A DNA stretch of 64,000 nt from the NCBI RefSeq assembly GCF_008180415.1, contig NZ_VTEI01000001.1:322437-386436 (forward strand), written 5' to 3'. The first letter of the stretch is position 1. Each line of letters opens with the position of its first letter. Positions 53,225 to 63,366 of the stretch are shown here, piece by piece. The notes under the pieces were generated by a model, which saw nothing but the letters and a program-made list of their open reading frames with translations, ran no database searches and was not told where the DNA came from. The DNA comes from Rossellomorea vietnamensis. GTDB taxonomy: Bacteria > Bacillota > Bacilli > Bacillales > Bacillaceae_B. Made by a program: the position numbers and the translations under genes.

Positions 53225-55129
53225 CTAGTTTAAAATGTTGGCCACTTGATTTTTTCCATTATTCTTCGCGTAGTACATGGATGCGTCCGCTCTTTTGACC
53301 AAATCCTTTACGTGATCCTCCTGGCCGCTCTTCCACGATGAGACCCCGCAGGATACTGTCACTGAGGGCTTGGTTCCTTTGGGGATCTGTTCCACAATCC
53401 GGGATCCTATGGCAATACCTGATTTCAAATCTATGTGCGGCAGATAAACAGCGAGTTCCTCCCCGCCCCATCTTGCCGCAAAGCCCGCTTCTTTTGATTC
53501 TTCCTTCAGGACCTTGGCAACCTGGATAAGAACTTCATCCCCGATTTGGTGTCCGTATGTATCATTTATTTTTTTAAAATTATCTATATCCAAAAGCAGA
53601 AGTGCCCCTTGTTCATCCTGATTTATCGCCCTGGCCATTTCTTCATCCAGGTAATTTCTTGAATAAAGCTGCGTCAGGTGATCTGTAATGACCAGTTCTT
53701 CCAATTTTTCACGAAGCATCGAGTTGGTTAAGGCAAGCGTAGAATGATGGATAAACGACTGCAGGAGCTTATACATATCAAACGAAAATGAGTAAGGCTC
53801 CTTATGAAGCACGATACAAAAACCGATAATAGAGCCATTCTGGATCATCGGAACGGCCATCAGAGAAAGATAAGATAACTCCTTGCCGAACTTGCCGCTG
53901 AGGTCCCCAATGAATATCGCTTCTTTATCAGTAAAGATCTTGCGTTTCACATAATTGATGCAAGTCGTCCCTTCAATGCCTCGGAAAAAGGAAGAACTTT
54001 CTGTTAGAACCTTGTATTCACCCCTTTTATCGATAAAGACAAATCCGATGGAAGAAGCCTGGAAAGAACGCTTTATTTGTTTTTTTAAGAATGTGAGAGT
54101 TTCCGCCATCCTTAAATTTGAATTTAACCTGTGGGACGTCTCGTTGATCAACTGCAGATCTGAAATCAACCTTCTTGACTGCTGGTAGAGTTTTGCGTTT
54201 TCAAGAGCGTTTCCAGCCGTATAAGCCAGCAGGCGGACGAACTCTCTTTGATTTTCTGGAAACTTGAATGGAAGGCCCGTTACAACTTCGAGTACACCGT
54301 AGACACCCTGCTTTCCTTTTAAAGGGGCGTACAGCGTCAGCTTCTGCTCTGAATAATGATGATCTGTTTCGATCGTTCCATTGACAAAAGCCTCCATGGC
54401 AGCAGTGTTGGCCCTATCATAATCAAAATCCTTGATAGGAAGATTTCCATGGTTTTTATCATTATCATTGGAAAGCAGCAGATGAAAATGATAATCCGGA
54501 AAGACCCTCGTCAATGTACTGATGATCTGCCCGAGCAATATGTTAATATCCATAGAAGAATGGAAAGCTTCATTCACTTTAAAAAGTTCACGGTAACGAT
54601 GTTCATCCTCTATTATTTGAAGAAACAAATTCATTTTCTTCAAATAATTGCAGCTGGCAGCGGAGAACTTTTCCAGGACATCTTTGGACAGAGTGAGAAT
54701 ATCATGAGACACAATCCCAGAAGCTAAGAGAATACCACAAGAACCATGCTGATCATCCATCATAAAGGCATAATCAAAGGAGGCAAAGTCACTATGACTG
54801 TCTGCTCCTTTAACGCAAACCTCACTGCTGTCCTTGAAAATAGCTTCCAGGACATCAGGAAAAACGGAAACTGGATGATTTCCAGTTGATATTGCCTCTG
54901 TAAGATGATAGGAGTTCTCCATCCGCTGGTAAAAAAGGACCGTTTCAGCCTGCAGTGTATCGCGCACTGCTTTCATCCAGCTGAAAAGACACTGACTGGC
55001 ATTATCGTCTTCTTCATTGAATTCTTCATTCACTAAGTCAAACAATTGGGCTTTATAGCCATTCAGGAAGGATTCATCCTTACGTTCCATCCCGATCACC
55101 TGCATGTCCACACAATCATTCTTTTCCAT
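53225..55129 (-). CDS. ytrP: GAF-domain diguanylate cyclase-like protein (YtrP-like)
   Basis: A 634-residue cytoplasmic protein. Residues about 1-180 may be a degenerate sensory domain, about 190-315 and 335-460 look like GAF domains (YAPLKGKQGVYGVLEV; LMAVPMIQNGSIIGFCIV), and about 470-634 is a GGDEF domain. The active-site loop is RWGGEELAVYLP, an accepted GG(D/E)EL variant, and DIDNFKKINDTYGHQIGDEV supplies the metal-binding aspartate, so cyclic-di-GMP synthesis is possible. The RxxD inhibitory site usually found just before the loop is absent. Position beside rpsD corresponds to B. subtilis ytrP, whose GGDEF domain is regarded as degenerate. AGGGAC is a weak ribosome binding site. Confidence 0.82.
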   Translation of the reverse strand: MEKNDCVDMQVIGMERKDESFLNGYKAQLFDLVNEEFNEEDDNASQCLFSWMKAVRDTLQAETVLFYQRMENSYHLTEAISTGNHPVSVFPDVLEAIFKDSSEVCVKGADSHSDFASFDYAFMMDDQHGSCGILLASGIVSHDILTLSKDVLEKFSAASCNYLKKMNLFLQIIEDEHRYRELFKVNEAFHSSMDINILLGQIISTLTRVFPDYHFHLLLSNDNDKNHGNLPIKDFDYDRANTAAMEAFVNGTIETDHHYSEQKLTLYAPLKGKQGVYGVLEVVTGLPFKFPENQREFVRLLAYTAGNALENAKLYQQSRRLISDLQLINETSHRLNSNLRMAETLTFLKKQIKRSFQASSIGFVFIDKRGEYKVLTESSSFFRGIEGTTCINYVKRKIFTDKEAIFIGDLSGKFGKELSYLSLMAVPMIQNGSIIGFCIVLHKEPYSFSFDMYKLLQSFIHHSTLALTNSMLREKLEELVITDHLTQLYSRNYLDEEMARAINQDEQGALLLLDIDNFKKINDTYGHQIGDEVLIQVAKVLKEESKEAGFAARWGGEELAVYLPHIDLKSGIAIGSRIVEQIPKGTKPSVTVSCGVSSWKSGQEDHVKDLVKRADASMYYAKNNGKNQVANILN

Positions 55130-55242
55130 AGCATGTCCCTCATATCCTATCTTTCCTGTTATTTATACCTTGGCCTGCCTGCTTATCAATAAACTAATAC
55201 CAACTATCTACTATGTATATGTATACTCCGTTTAAGGACTTC

Positions 55243-55289
55243 CATCATTATCGGTATGCCCAAGAGTCTTGGGTGCACCGATAATGATG
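55243..55289. other. 47-bp near-perfect palindrome
   Basis: CATCATTATCGGT (55243-55255) and ACCGATAATGATG (55277-55289) are perfect arms of 13 bases, and CCCAAGA/TCTTGGG form an inner perfect stem of 7 around a single G. Only three bases on each side are unpaired. It lies between ytrP and rpsD, 114 bases upstream of ytrP. No T run follows on either strand beyond a short AAAAA on one side. The role is unknown. Confidence 0.85.
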
Positions 55290-55579
55290 AAAAACACTAT
55301 ATTGACTATGAATCTAATCAACAAAATTATATCATAAAGATTTGGATGATTCCTATGTAATATTCTAATTTTACTATTTTTCGCCAGGTCAAAACTTTCT
55401 CCTTTCTAAAAGGACGGACTTCTATGCACTTCATTAATATGAGCATCATTTACTGCTATTGAATAAACAGTTGATTTTTGCTGCAAATGCACAACTCCGG
55501 AGGGCATGAAAGTCTAGGAAATAAAACTGCCGTTTAGCAGGAAAAAAAATAGACAACAAATCAAAACGAGAATTCCCCC

Positions 55580-55608
55580 TTGACTTCCTCTGTTTAAAAT
55601 CATATAAT
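55580..55608 (+). promoter_or_regulatory. Sigma-A promoter of rpsD
   Basis: TTGACT (55580-55585), 17 bases, then TATAAT (55603-55608): a near-consensus promoter about 190 bases before the rpsD start. Confidence 0.88.
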
Positions 55609-55614
55609 ATTCTT

Positions 55615-55785
55615 TGTGTAAAATAAATGCAGCCTTTGTGATGTCCTTTTTGCTGTATTTTGTTCCTCTCGAACGAGGTGTATCTTGTAACTCTCTGCTG
55701 CTGGAGCGAAGGTACATGAAAACATAATACTCATGATTGTTAATTCACACACGGTTTTTATTTTACAACTAAATAAAAACACGAA
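55615..55785 (+). ncRNA. Long rpsD 5' leader, probable S4 autoregulatory RNA
   Basis: The transcript from the promoter has a leader of roughly 180 bases with complementary segments (for example CTCGAACGAG and GTAACTCTCTGCTGCTGGAGC). In B. subtilis ribosomal protein S4 binds the rpsD leader and represses its own translation. I infer the same here from gene identity and leader length; I have not derived the fold. Confidence 0.5.
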
Positions 55786-55798
55786 GGAGGAGTCTTCA

Positions 55799-56401
55799 AT
55801 GGCTCGTTATACTGGCCCTAGCTGGAAATTATCCCGCCGTCTTGGAATCTCTCTAAGCGGAACAGGTAAAGAATTAGAAAAGCGTCCTTACGCTCCTGGA
55901 CAACATGGTCCTAACCAACGCAAAAAAATCTCTGAGTATGGTTTACAATTACAAGAGAAGCAAAAGCTTCGTCATATGTATGGAGTGACTGAGCGTCAAT
56001 TCCGTAACCTATTCGACAGAGCAGGAAAAATGCAAGGTAAACACGGTGAAAACTTCATGGCACTTCTTGAAGCCCGCCTTGATAACGTTGTTTATCGTCT
56101 TGGTTTGGCTCGTACTCGCCGCCAAGCACGCCAGCTTGTTAACCACGGACACGTTACAGTTGATGGATCTCGCGTAGATATCCCATCTTACCGTCTGTCT
56201 GCTGGACAAACAATCTCAGTTCGTGAAAAATCACGCAACCTTAACATCGTTAAAGAAGCTCTTGAAGTGAACAGCTTTGTTCCTGACTTTTTGACTTTCG
56301 ATGCTGACAAGCTTGAAGGTTCATTCACTCGCTTACCAGAGCGTTCTGAACTTCCTGCTGAAATTAACGAAGCTCTTATCGTTGAGTTCTACTCTCGTTA
56401 A
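55799..56401 (+). CDS. rpsD: 30S ribosomal protein S4
   Basis: S4 is a primary 16S rRNA binder that starts 30S assembly. The 200-residue product begins [20 protein letters not shown]; the S4 RNA-binding domain lies at about 90-155 ([40 protein letters not shown]). Codon use is that of a highly expressed gene. The ATG at 55799 has AAGGAGGAG upstream; an open frame reaching 55733 is only leader. There is no zinc-type CxxC N-terminal variant. Confidence 0.98.
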   Translation: MARYTGPSWKLSRRLGISLSGTGKELEKRPYAPGQHGPNQRKKISEYGLQLQEKQKLRHMYGVTERQFRNLFDRAGKMQGKHGENFMALLEARLDNVVYRLGLARTRRQARQLVNHGHVTVDGSRVDIPSYRLSAGQTISVREKSRNLNIVKEALEVNSFVPDFLTFDADKLEGSFTRLPERSELPAEINEALIVEFYSR

Positions 56402-56405
56402 TCTT

Positions 56406-56442
56406 TCAAAACCCTTTCCCTTTTGGGGAAGGGTTTTTTTAT
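56406..56442 (+). terminator. Terminator of rpsD
   Basis: AAAACCCTTTCCC and GGGGAAGGGTTTT pair, followed by a T run. Confidence 0.93.
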
Positions 56443-56600
56443 TCTGGAGAATTCAAGTCTGCTTCCTCATATAATTTCTTGGAATAGAAGATCCGTGAAG
56501 GCCCCCCTTAATACTTCTTTTACTTTAATGCTCCGTTAGCCGAAGATTTTGTTACATAACCAAGGCGAAGGGCTGTTTGTTCGCCAAACGCCCCTTCTAC

Positions 56601-57164
56601 TCAAATAAAAGACTGCACTTTGATTTTTTCCCACTCATTTCTCAAGATACCCATCTTAATGGCATCAAAGTATTCTCCATTAACCATTCTGGCATCTCTG
56701 ATTCTTGCTTCTTCTTTCATTCCTAATTTTTCTGCTACCTTTACCATTCTTGTGTTACCTGACCAAGTTGACATTCCCAGTCTGTGCAGGTCAGTAGATG
56801 TAAAAAGATAATCAACCCATAGTTTGTATGCTTCTGAACCATAACCGCCGTTCCAATAATTATTGTCATAAATAACGATTCCTGTTTCCAGCCAGTTGGT
56901 GTTTCTATCTACCCAATAGGACCCGACGTAACCAACGGCTTTTCCCTCGCATTTGATAACAAGAGCAGCAGGAAATCCAGTGAAAATTTCTTGCTCCCAC
57001 TCGGTACGGTACTCTTCTTTAGATTTCTTTTCTTCAGGAATATAAGGTCCATTCCACTTTTTTGCTTCCTGTTCTTTTTCTTCAAACTTCCAAAAATATA
57101 ACTTTGCAATATCTTCTGTTGTTGCTTCTTTTAAAACAACTTTGTCACCATTAAGCTCAAGCAT
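56601..57164 (-). CDS. GNAT-family N-acetyltransferase (RimJ/RimL-like)
   Basis: A 187-residue acetyl-CoA-dependent acetyltransferase. The acetyl-CoA loop region is DNNYWNGGYGSEAYKLWVDY near residues 100-119, followed by LHRLGMSTWSGNTRMVKVAE and KLGMKEEARIRDARMVNGEY, the standard C-terminal motif. The substrate is unknown; relatives modify ribosomal proteins, antibiotics or small amines. AAGGGAGAG lies nine bases before the ATG. It is more AT-rich than rpsD, and together with the HAD gene upstream may be a later insertion between rpsD and tyrS. Confidence 0.85.
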   Translation of the reverse strand: MLELNGDKVVLKEATTEDIAKLYFWKFEEKEQEAKKWNGPYIPEEKKSKEEYRTEWEQEIFTGFPAALVIKCEGKAVGYVGSYWVDRNTNWLETGIVIYDNNYWNGGYGSEAYKLWVDYLFTSTDLHRLGMSTWSGNTRMVKVAEKLGMKEEARIRDARMVNGEYFDAIKMGILRNEWEKIKVQSFI

Positions 57165-57262
57165 AGTTAAAAACTCTCCCTTTATTTTATCTGCGTAGCA
57201 ATTTTACCATTATTTTCTCATTCTATTAACCTGCCCAATCGTTGAAGAGTAAAAGTTAGTTA

Positions 57263-57925
57263 TCAGACTTTTCTCCCCATTAACAAATCCTTTACCTGTT
57301 CAACAGTTTGGACAATATACGTAGGATCGGATTGACTTATTTCCTCAAGTGAGCCATATCCATAAGTTACTCCTATAGAATCAATACCCATATTTTTTGC
57401 TCCAATAATATCATGCTTGCGGTCACCAATCATAATAAAGTCATCCGGCTGATGACCTTTATACTTATCTAGTATGTATTGAATAATGTCAGTCTTTGAA
57501 GTTCTTGTTCCATCAAGATTGCTGCCAACAATAAGATCAAAATACTGGTCAATATTGAAATATTTCAGTATTTGTTCAGAGAATACTGTAGGCTTGGAAG
57601 TAGCAACAACTAAAGTATGTTTTTGTTCTTTTAATGATTTTAGGAGCAAAGGTATATTTGAATATAACTTATTCTCAAACATCCCCTTTTCCTTAAACCT
57701 TTGCCGATAAAAATGGATTGCTTTTTGTGTATCTTTCTCATCAAAATCGTAATATTCAACAAATGAAACTTGTAATGGTGGACCAATAAAACATTTAAGT
57801 TTATCGAAATCACCCTCAACAATACCCATTTTTTTTAATGAGTATTGAACCGATTTAGTAATACCTACTTTCGGGTCTGAAATTGTCCCGTCCAAATCAA
57901 ATAAAATGATCTTGTATTTGTCCAT
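57263..57925 (-). CDS. HAD-superfamily phosphatase (phosphoglycolate phosphatase-like)
   Basis: A 220-residue HAD hydrolase. Motif I is ILFDLDGTISD with nucleophile D10 and acid/base D12, a helical cap spans about 17-85, motif II is VVATSKPTVFS near 109, motif III is the lysine in SKTDIIQ, and motif IV is MIGDRKHDIIGAKNMG near 168-183. This pattern fits the Gph/PpaX group or 5'-nucleotidase-like HADs; substrate not predictable. AGGGAG lies before the ATG. It is AT-rich, like the GNAT gene 98 bases downstream, and the two may be co-transcribed. Confidence 0.85.
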   Translation of the reverse strand: MDKYKIILFDLDGTISDPKVGITKSVQYSLKKMGIVEGDFDKLKCFIGPPLQVSFVEYYDFDEKDTQKAIHFYRQRFKEKGMFENKLYSNIPLLLKSLKEQKHTLVVATSKPTVFSEQILKYFNIDQYFDLIVGSNLDGTRTSKTDIIQYILDKYKGHQPDDFIMIGDRKHDIIGAKNMGIDSIGVTYGYGSLEEISQSDPTYIVQTVEQVKDLLMGRKV

Positions 57926-58156
57926 ATTAATCTCCCTTTAATTGAACCAATTCCCCATCTAATTTTATCATAATAATTTTATGAAAATTCAAACTCTTAT
58001 TCTGTTAAATGGCTCTTTAGTTGAATATTCATTTTCTATAAGTGGCCACTTTATTCTTCCAAACGGCAAATAATTTTGACCCCATAATATATCTTATATC
58101 TGCTCTTAGTGATTTGTTTTGCAGTAGTCATTGTTAAGAATTTAATCCTCTAACTA

Positions 58157-58200
58157 AAAAAAGGAGTGCCAAAATCAAAAAGACTTGGCACTCCTTTTAT
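58157..58200 (-). terminator. Terminator of tyrS
   Basis: AAAGGAGTGCCAA and TTGGCACTCCTTT are perfect arms, with a T run on the minus strand. Confidence 0.93.
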
Positions 58201-58212
58201 CGTAAGTTTTCC

Positions 58213-59499
<1,287 letters not shown>

Positions 59500-59536
59500 T
59501 TATTTTTTCGCAAAGGGAGAATTTCTCCAAGACAAA

Positions 59537-59700
59537 AGCGCAAGCGCCTTGGTCAGCCCCGACAGGCAAATGTTCCTCAGAGAAAAAAAGGCGCACTTTC
59601 CTTTTATTCTCTGAGGGTTATTTGACCCCGAGGGGCTTGGCGCTGAAGCTGGACGTGGATAACTTAGCTATAATTTATCCACAGAGGGTGACTTTAAGAT
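59537..59700. repeat. Element R1 with palindromic tail, inside the tyrS leader
   Basis: GCGCCTTGGTCAGCCCCGAC, CCTCAGAGAA, TTCTCTGAGG and CCCCGAGGGGCTTGGCGC mark the R1 copy (59537-59654), closely matching those at 43678-43927. The tail GTGGATAA (59655-59662) and TTATCCACA (59675-59683) forms an inverted pair; the latter is a perfect DnaA-box consensus. The following TTTAAGATTTCCTAAACAA is also shared with the 43.9 kb copy. Confidence 0.9.
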
Positions 59701-59702
59701 TT

Positions 59703-59962
59703 CCTAAACAACAAAAAAAACGCCTCTGCCAATGCAGGGACGTTTATCACGCGGTACCACCCAACTTAAGGACACAAGTATCCTTCACTCTACAGAATAA
59801 CGGTTTTCCCGTTTGCCGCTAAAGGACTTTTTCGTCTTTCACAGCAAAAGCTCGAGGAGGTAATTCATCACGTTATATATGTCAGTTTTCACCTGCCACT
59901 GACTCTCTGGGATAGGGATAACGAGACTACTTGTTCCTGTCTAAGCGATTTCATTATGAAAC
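59703..59962 (-). ncRNA. T-box leader of tyrS (specifier UAC)
   Basis: Read on the minus strand, the leader contains GGTGAAAACTGAC of stem I, a candidate specifier UAC (59860-59862) in GAATTACC, the T-box sequence GGGTGGTACCGCG (59750-59762), and a terminator AACGTCCCTGC/GGCAGAGGCGTT followed by TTTTTTTG (59711-59742). Uncharged tRNA-Tyr would stabilise the antiterminator and allow tyrS transcription. Confidence 0.95.
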
Positions 59963-60220
59963 TTTTTCAGATACCCCTTTTTTATCATAGTTATATCCTC
60001 TTTGTCAATTTCGCTGTTGAAATTCCTTTTGGGAGCCTTCAATTTTATTACTCAAAGCTGATTGTATTATTCCTGTTTATTTATATAGGGAAAATATACC
60101 ACGTTTACTGCTCCATTGATTTTTCATGGTTCGCGGCCAGCCTCCCTATAAATTCCTAATTAAGGTCTTCACACGGTCGAAATATGCTATAATATAGTTG
60201 ATTTTAGGAGGAGTGAATAT

Positions 60221-63187
60221 ATGAAGGAAAAATTTCAATCTTTACTGCAGCGATCTCAACCTGTCATCAAGTTTTTTACTAACAATAGATTTTTAAAACG
60301 CGCCAGAATTACATACGGTGTACTTTGGAATTTATTATTGATTTTTATTATTTTCGCTGTTCTTGGTACAGCATTCGCAGGCGGTGTCGGTGCTGGATAT
60401 TTTGCCTCTCTGGTAAAAGAAGAGCCCATCAGGCCATACGACAATATGAAGAAGGATATCTACAACTACGAAGAAACGTCCCAGCTCTATTTTTCCAATG
60501 ATGTATACCTAGGGAAAATGAGAACCGACTTGGAACGGGAAGAAGTCAGCATAGATGAAGTTTCAGATCACCTGGTGAATGCTCTGATTGCAACAGAGGA
60601 TGAATACTTTAAAGAGCATAATGGAGTAGTTCCGAAAGCAATCCTTCGGGCTATTGTACAGGAGTTCACGAATTCTGCCTCTCAAACTGGCGGAAGCACC
60701 CTGACACAGCAGCTAATCAAGAACCAGATCCTTACGAATGAGGTGTCTTTTGACCGAAAAGCAAAAGAAATCCTCTTGGCGATGAGACTGGAGCGCTTTT
60801 TTGAAAAAGAAGAAATCCTTGAGGCCTATTTAAATGTCGCAACACTGGGCCGGAACTCTTCCGGCAGAAATATTGCAGGAGTTAAATCGGCAGCAAAAGG
60901 CATATTCGGGGTCGAGCCTAAAGATCTTTCTCTTCCTCAGGCAGCGTTCATTGCAGGCCTTCCGCAAGCTCCATTCTCCTATACTCCTTTCACAAATGGA
61001 GGAGAGGTCAAAGAAAACCTGGAGCCTGGAATTGCAAGGATGCAGACGGTGCTGTACCGGATGTTTGAAGAAGGCTATATTACTGAAGAAGAATATGATA
61101 CAGCCGTCAATCACGATATTGCCAAAGACTTCATTGGCCCTTTACCTTCTGTGAATGATAATTATCCATGGCTGACTGTAGAACTTGAAAGCCGTGCAAA
61201 GGACATCATTTCAGTCATCCTGGCTGAACAAGAAGGCTATTCAAAGGACGACCTGGATAACAACGATGAATTATTTGAAAAATACACCACCCTTGCTGAC
61301 CGTGAAATGAGGCAGCGCGGCTACCAAATTCATTCTACAATCAACAAAGAAATCTATGACAGCATGCAAAAAACAAAAGATGCCTATGAAATGTATGGAC
61401 AAGAACTTACCAGGACGAAAATTGATCCTGAAACAGGAGAAGAAGTAGAAGTACCTAATCCTGTACAGGTCGGTGCCATCATGATTGAAAACAAAACAGG
61501 AAAAATCATCAGTTTTGTCGGCGGAAGGGACTTTGATCTAGAGCAGTCTAACCATGCTACCTATACCATCCGTCAGAACGGTTCAACCATGAAGCCGCTG
61601 CTTGTATATGCACCGGCGCTGGAATTCGGAGAAATCGGAGCGGGATCCCCCCTTCCGGACGTTGATATGACGATCATGGGTGGAAACGGAGTTCCTTGGA
61701 ATCCGCAGAACTATTCATTTGATTACAATGGTTTAATCCCGGCAAGATATGCATTGGCAGAATCGTTGAATATACCTGCTGCACGCTTGTATACAAGAAT
61801 CTTCAATAAACAGCCGATACAATTCCTTGAAAAAATGGGCTTCTCTACTCTGACCAACAGAGAAAAAGAAAACTACTCTCTTTCTCTTGGGGGTATGGAA
61901 CGCGGAGTTACCCTTGAAGAAAATACAAATGCCTATACGACGTTTGCTAATGGCGGAAAATTCGTTGATGCCTACATGATTGATAAAATCGTAGACAAAG
62001 ACGGTAACACGATCTTTCAACATGAAGGTGAATCTGTGGATGTATTCAGTCCTGAGACAGCTTACATGACCATCGATATGATGCGTGATACCTTTGATCA
62101 CTACGCCGGAACGGGACGGTATGCCAAGACCTTCCTTAACTTCTCATCCGACTGGGCAGGAAAATCAGGAACGACACAGGACTACAAGGATCACTGGTTC
62201 ATAGGGTCCAATCCAAATATCACGTTCGGAACATGGCTTGGATATGATGATCCGCAATCGATGTACAGAGCCATGGAAACATACGGACACTACGGTTTGA
62301 GAAATATCCGTTTATGGTCTTACCTGCTGAATGATGCGCATGATCTTGCACCGGATTTGATTGATCCTGAAGGAGCTTTCCAAGAACCTGAAGGAATCGT
62401 AACCAGATCCTTCTGCGGGATCTCCGGGCTTGCGCCATCCGAAGCATGCAGTCAGGCCGGACTTGTCAGAAGCGACTTGTTCAATGCTCAGTATGCACCG
62501 AGCAAGACAGATGACAGCCTTCTGAAAAGCCGTTACGTTATGGCTAACGGCAAGAAGTATCTCGCGCTTGATTCAACTCCGGAAGAGTTTTCACAACCAG
62601 GGGTTATCTTGAATCCTGACTTTGTGGAAAGCATCCTGAATGGCATTAACGCGGATCCGCGTCAATTGATTCCAGCGGACGATGAAAAATACAAGAACAT
62701 TCTCGTAGCAGAAAACAAGATCGAAGATGACGGAGCTGCACCGGGAACAGTTAACGCCACTGCTTCCGGAAACAAGATTACCTGGACGGCTTCAGCAAGC
62801 AGTGATGTTGTCGGGTATAGAGTCTTCACCGTCAGCGGACAAAAAGTAGCAAGTGTTAAATCTGATTCCGACCTGGTTACATCTGTGGGCAACGGAGAGT
62901 ATTACGTTGTAGCAGTAGATGTTGCCGGAAAGCAATCAGGAAAATCAAACACCGTAAGAATCGGTCAAGAAAAAGAAGAACCTAAACCTCCTAAAGAGGA
63001 AAAGCCAAAACCTGAAAAACCTGAAGAACCTAAACCAGAACCTGGCAATACTGGCGGAGGTAATTCAGGAGATGAAGGCGGCGGGTCTGACTCTGGCAAT
63101 GAGGGCGGGGGCAGTGATTCCGGATCTGATTCCGGTGATAGCTCAGGCTCTGACTCAGGAGGAAACGAAAGCAGCACCCAAGGATAA
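60221..63187 (+). CDS. Class A penicillin-binding protein (PBP1A family) with FN3 and acidic tail
   Basis: A 988-residue bifunctional peptidoglycan synthase. A short cytoplasmic N-terminus and one span (about 36-62, LLIFIIFAVLGTAFAGGVGA) precede the GT51 glycosyltransferase (about 80-270; catalytic Glu in ATEDEYFKEHNG, and GGSTLTQQLIKNQIL). The transpeptidase follows: SxxK in NGSTMKPLLVY, SLN in AESLNIPAARL and KSG in AGKSGTTQDYKDHW. About residues 840-915 resemble a fibronectin type III domain (APGTVNATASGNKITWTASA), and the last 65 or so are Pro/Glu/Lys repeats and then a Gly/Ser/Asp tail. AGGAGGAG precedes the ATG. It is divergent from tyrS. The function is cell-wall elongation or division; the exact B. 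subtilis counterpart is unclear. Confidence 0.93.
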   Translation: MKEKFQSLLQRSQPVIKFFTNNRFLKRARITYGVLWNLLLIFIIFAVLGTAFAGGVGAGYFASLVKEEPIRPYDNMKKDIYNYEETSQLYFSNDVYLGKMRTDLEREEVSIDEVSDHLVNALIATEDEYFKEHNGVVPKAILRAIVQEFTNSASQTGGSTLTQQLIKNQILTNEVSFDRKAKEILLAMRLERFFEKEEILEAYLNVATLGRNSSGRNIAGVKSAAKGIFGVEPKDLSLPQAAFIAGLPQAPFSYTPFTNGGEVKENLEPGIARMQTVLYRMFEEGYITEEEYDTAVNHDIAKDFIGPLPSVNDNYPWLTVELESRAKDIISVILAEQEGYSKDDLDNNDELFEKYTTLADREMRQRGYQIHSTINKEIYDSMQKTKDAYEMYGQELTRTKIDPETGEEVEVPNPVQVGAIMIENKTGKIISFVGGRDFDLEQSNHATYTIRQNGSTMKPLLVYAPALEFGEIGAGSPLPDVDMTIMGGNGVPWNPQNYSFDYNGLIPARYALAESLNIPAARLYTRIFNKQPIQFLEKMGFSTLTNREKENYSLSLGGMERGVTLEENTNAYTTFANGGKFVDAYMIDKIVDKDGNTIFQHEGESVDVFSPETAYMTIDMMRDTFDHYAGTGRYAKTFLNFSSDWAGKSGTTQDYKDHWFIGSNPNITFGTWLGYDDPQSMYRAMETYGHYGLRNIRLWSYLLNDAHDLAPDLIDPEGAFQEPEGIVTRSFCGISGLAPSEACSQAGLVRSDLFNAQYAPSKTDDSLLKSRYVMANGKKYLALDSTPEEFSQPGVILNPDFVESILNGINADPRQLIPADDEKYKNILVAENKIEDDGAAPGTVNATASGNKITWTASASSDVVGYRVFTVSGQKVASVKSDSDLVTSVGNGEYYVVAVDVAGKQSGKSNTVRIGQEKEEPKPPKEEKPKPEKPEEPKPEPGNTGGGNSGDEGGGSDSGNEGGGSDSGSDSGDSSGSDSGGNESSTQG

Positions 63188-63194
63188 AGAATAA

Positions 63195-63237
63195 CAAAAA
63201 GCCGGATCCGCCATTACTGCGGATCCGGCTTTTTTCT
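63195..63237 (+). terminator. Terminator of the PBP gene
   Basis: AAAGCCGGATCCGC and GCGGATCCGGCTTT are perfect arms, followed by TTTTCTG. Confidence 0.94.
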
Positions 63238-63366
63238 GTTATAGCGTTTTACCGGGACGAAAAAGGATTCGAGCATTCACCTGTTAAATGCCTTTGTAAC
63301 ACCGTTAGGGTTTCGCTGCAATGCTCCCAAGTCTGGGTACACATCTCCTCTCTCAAAACCCTTTAC

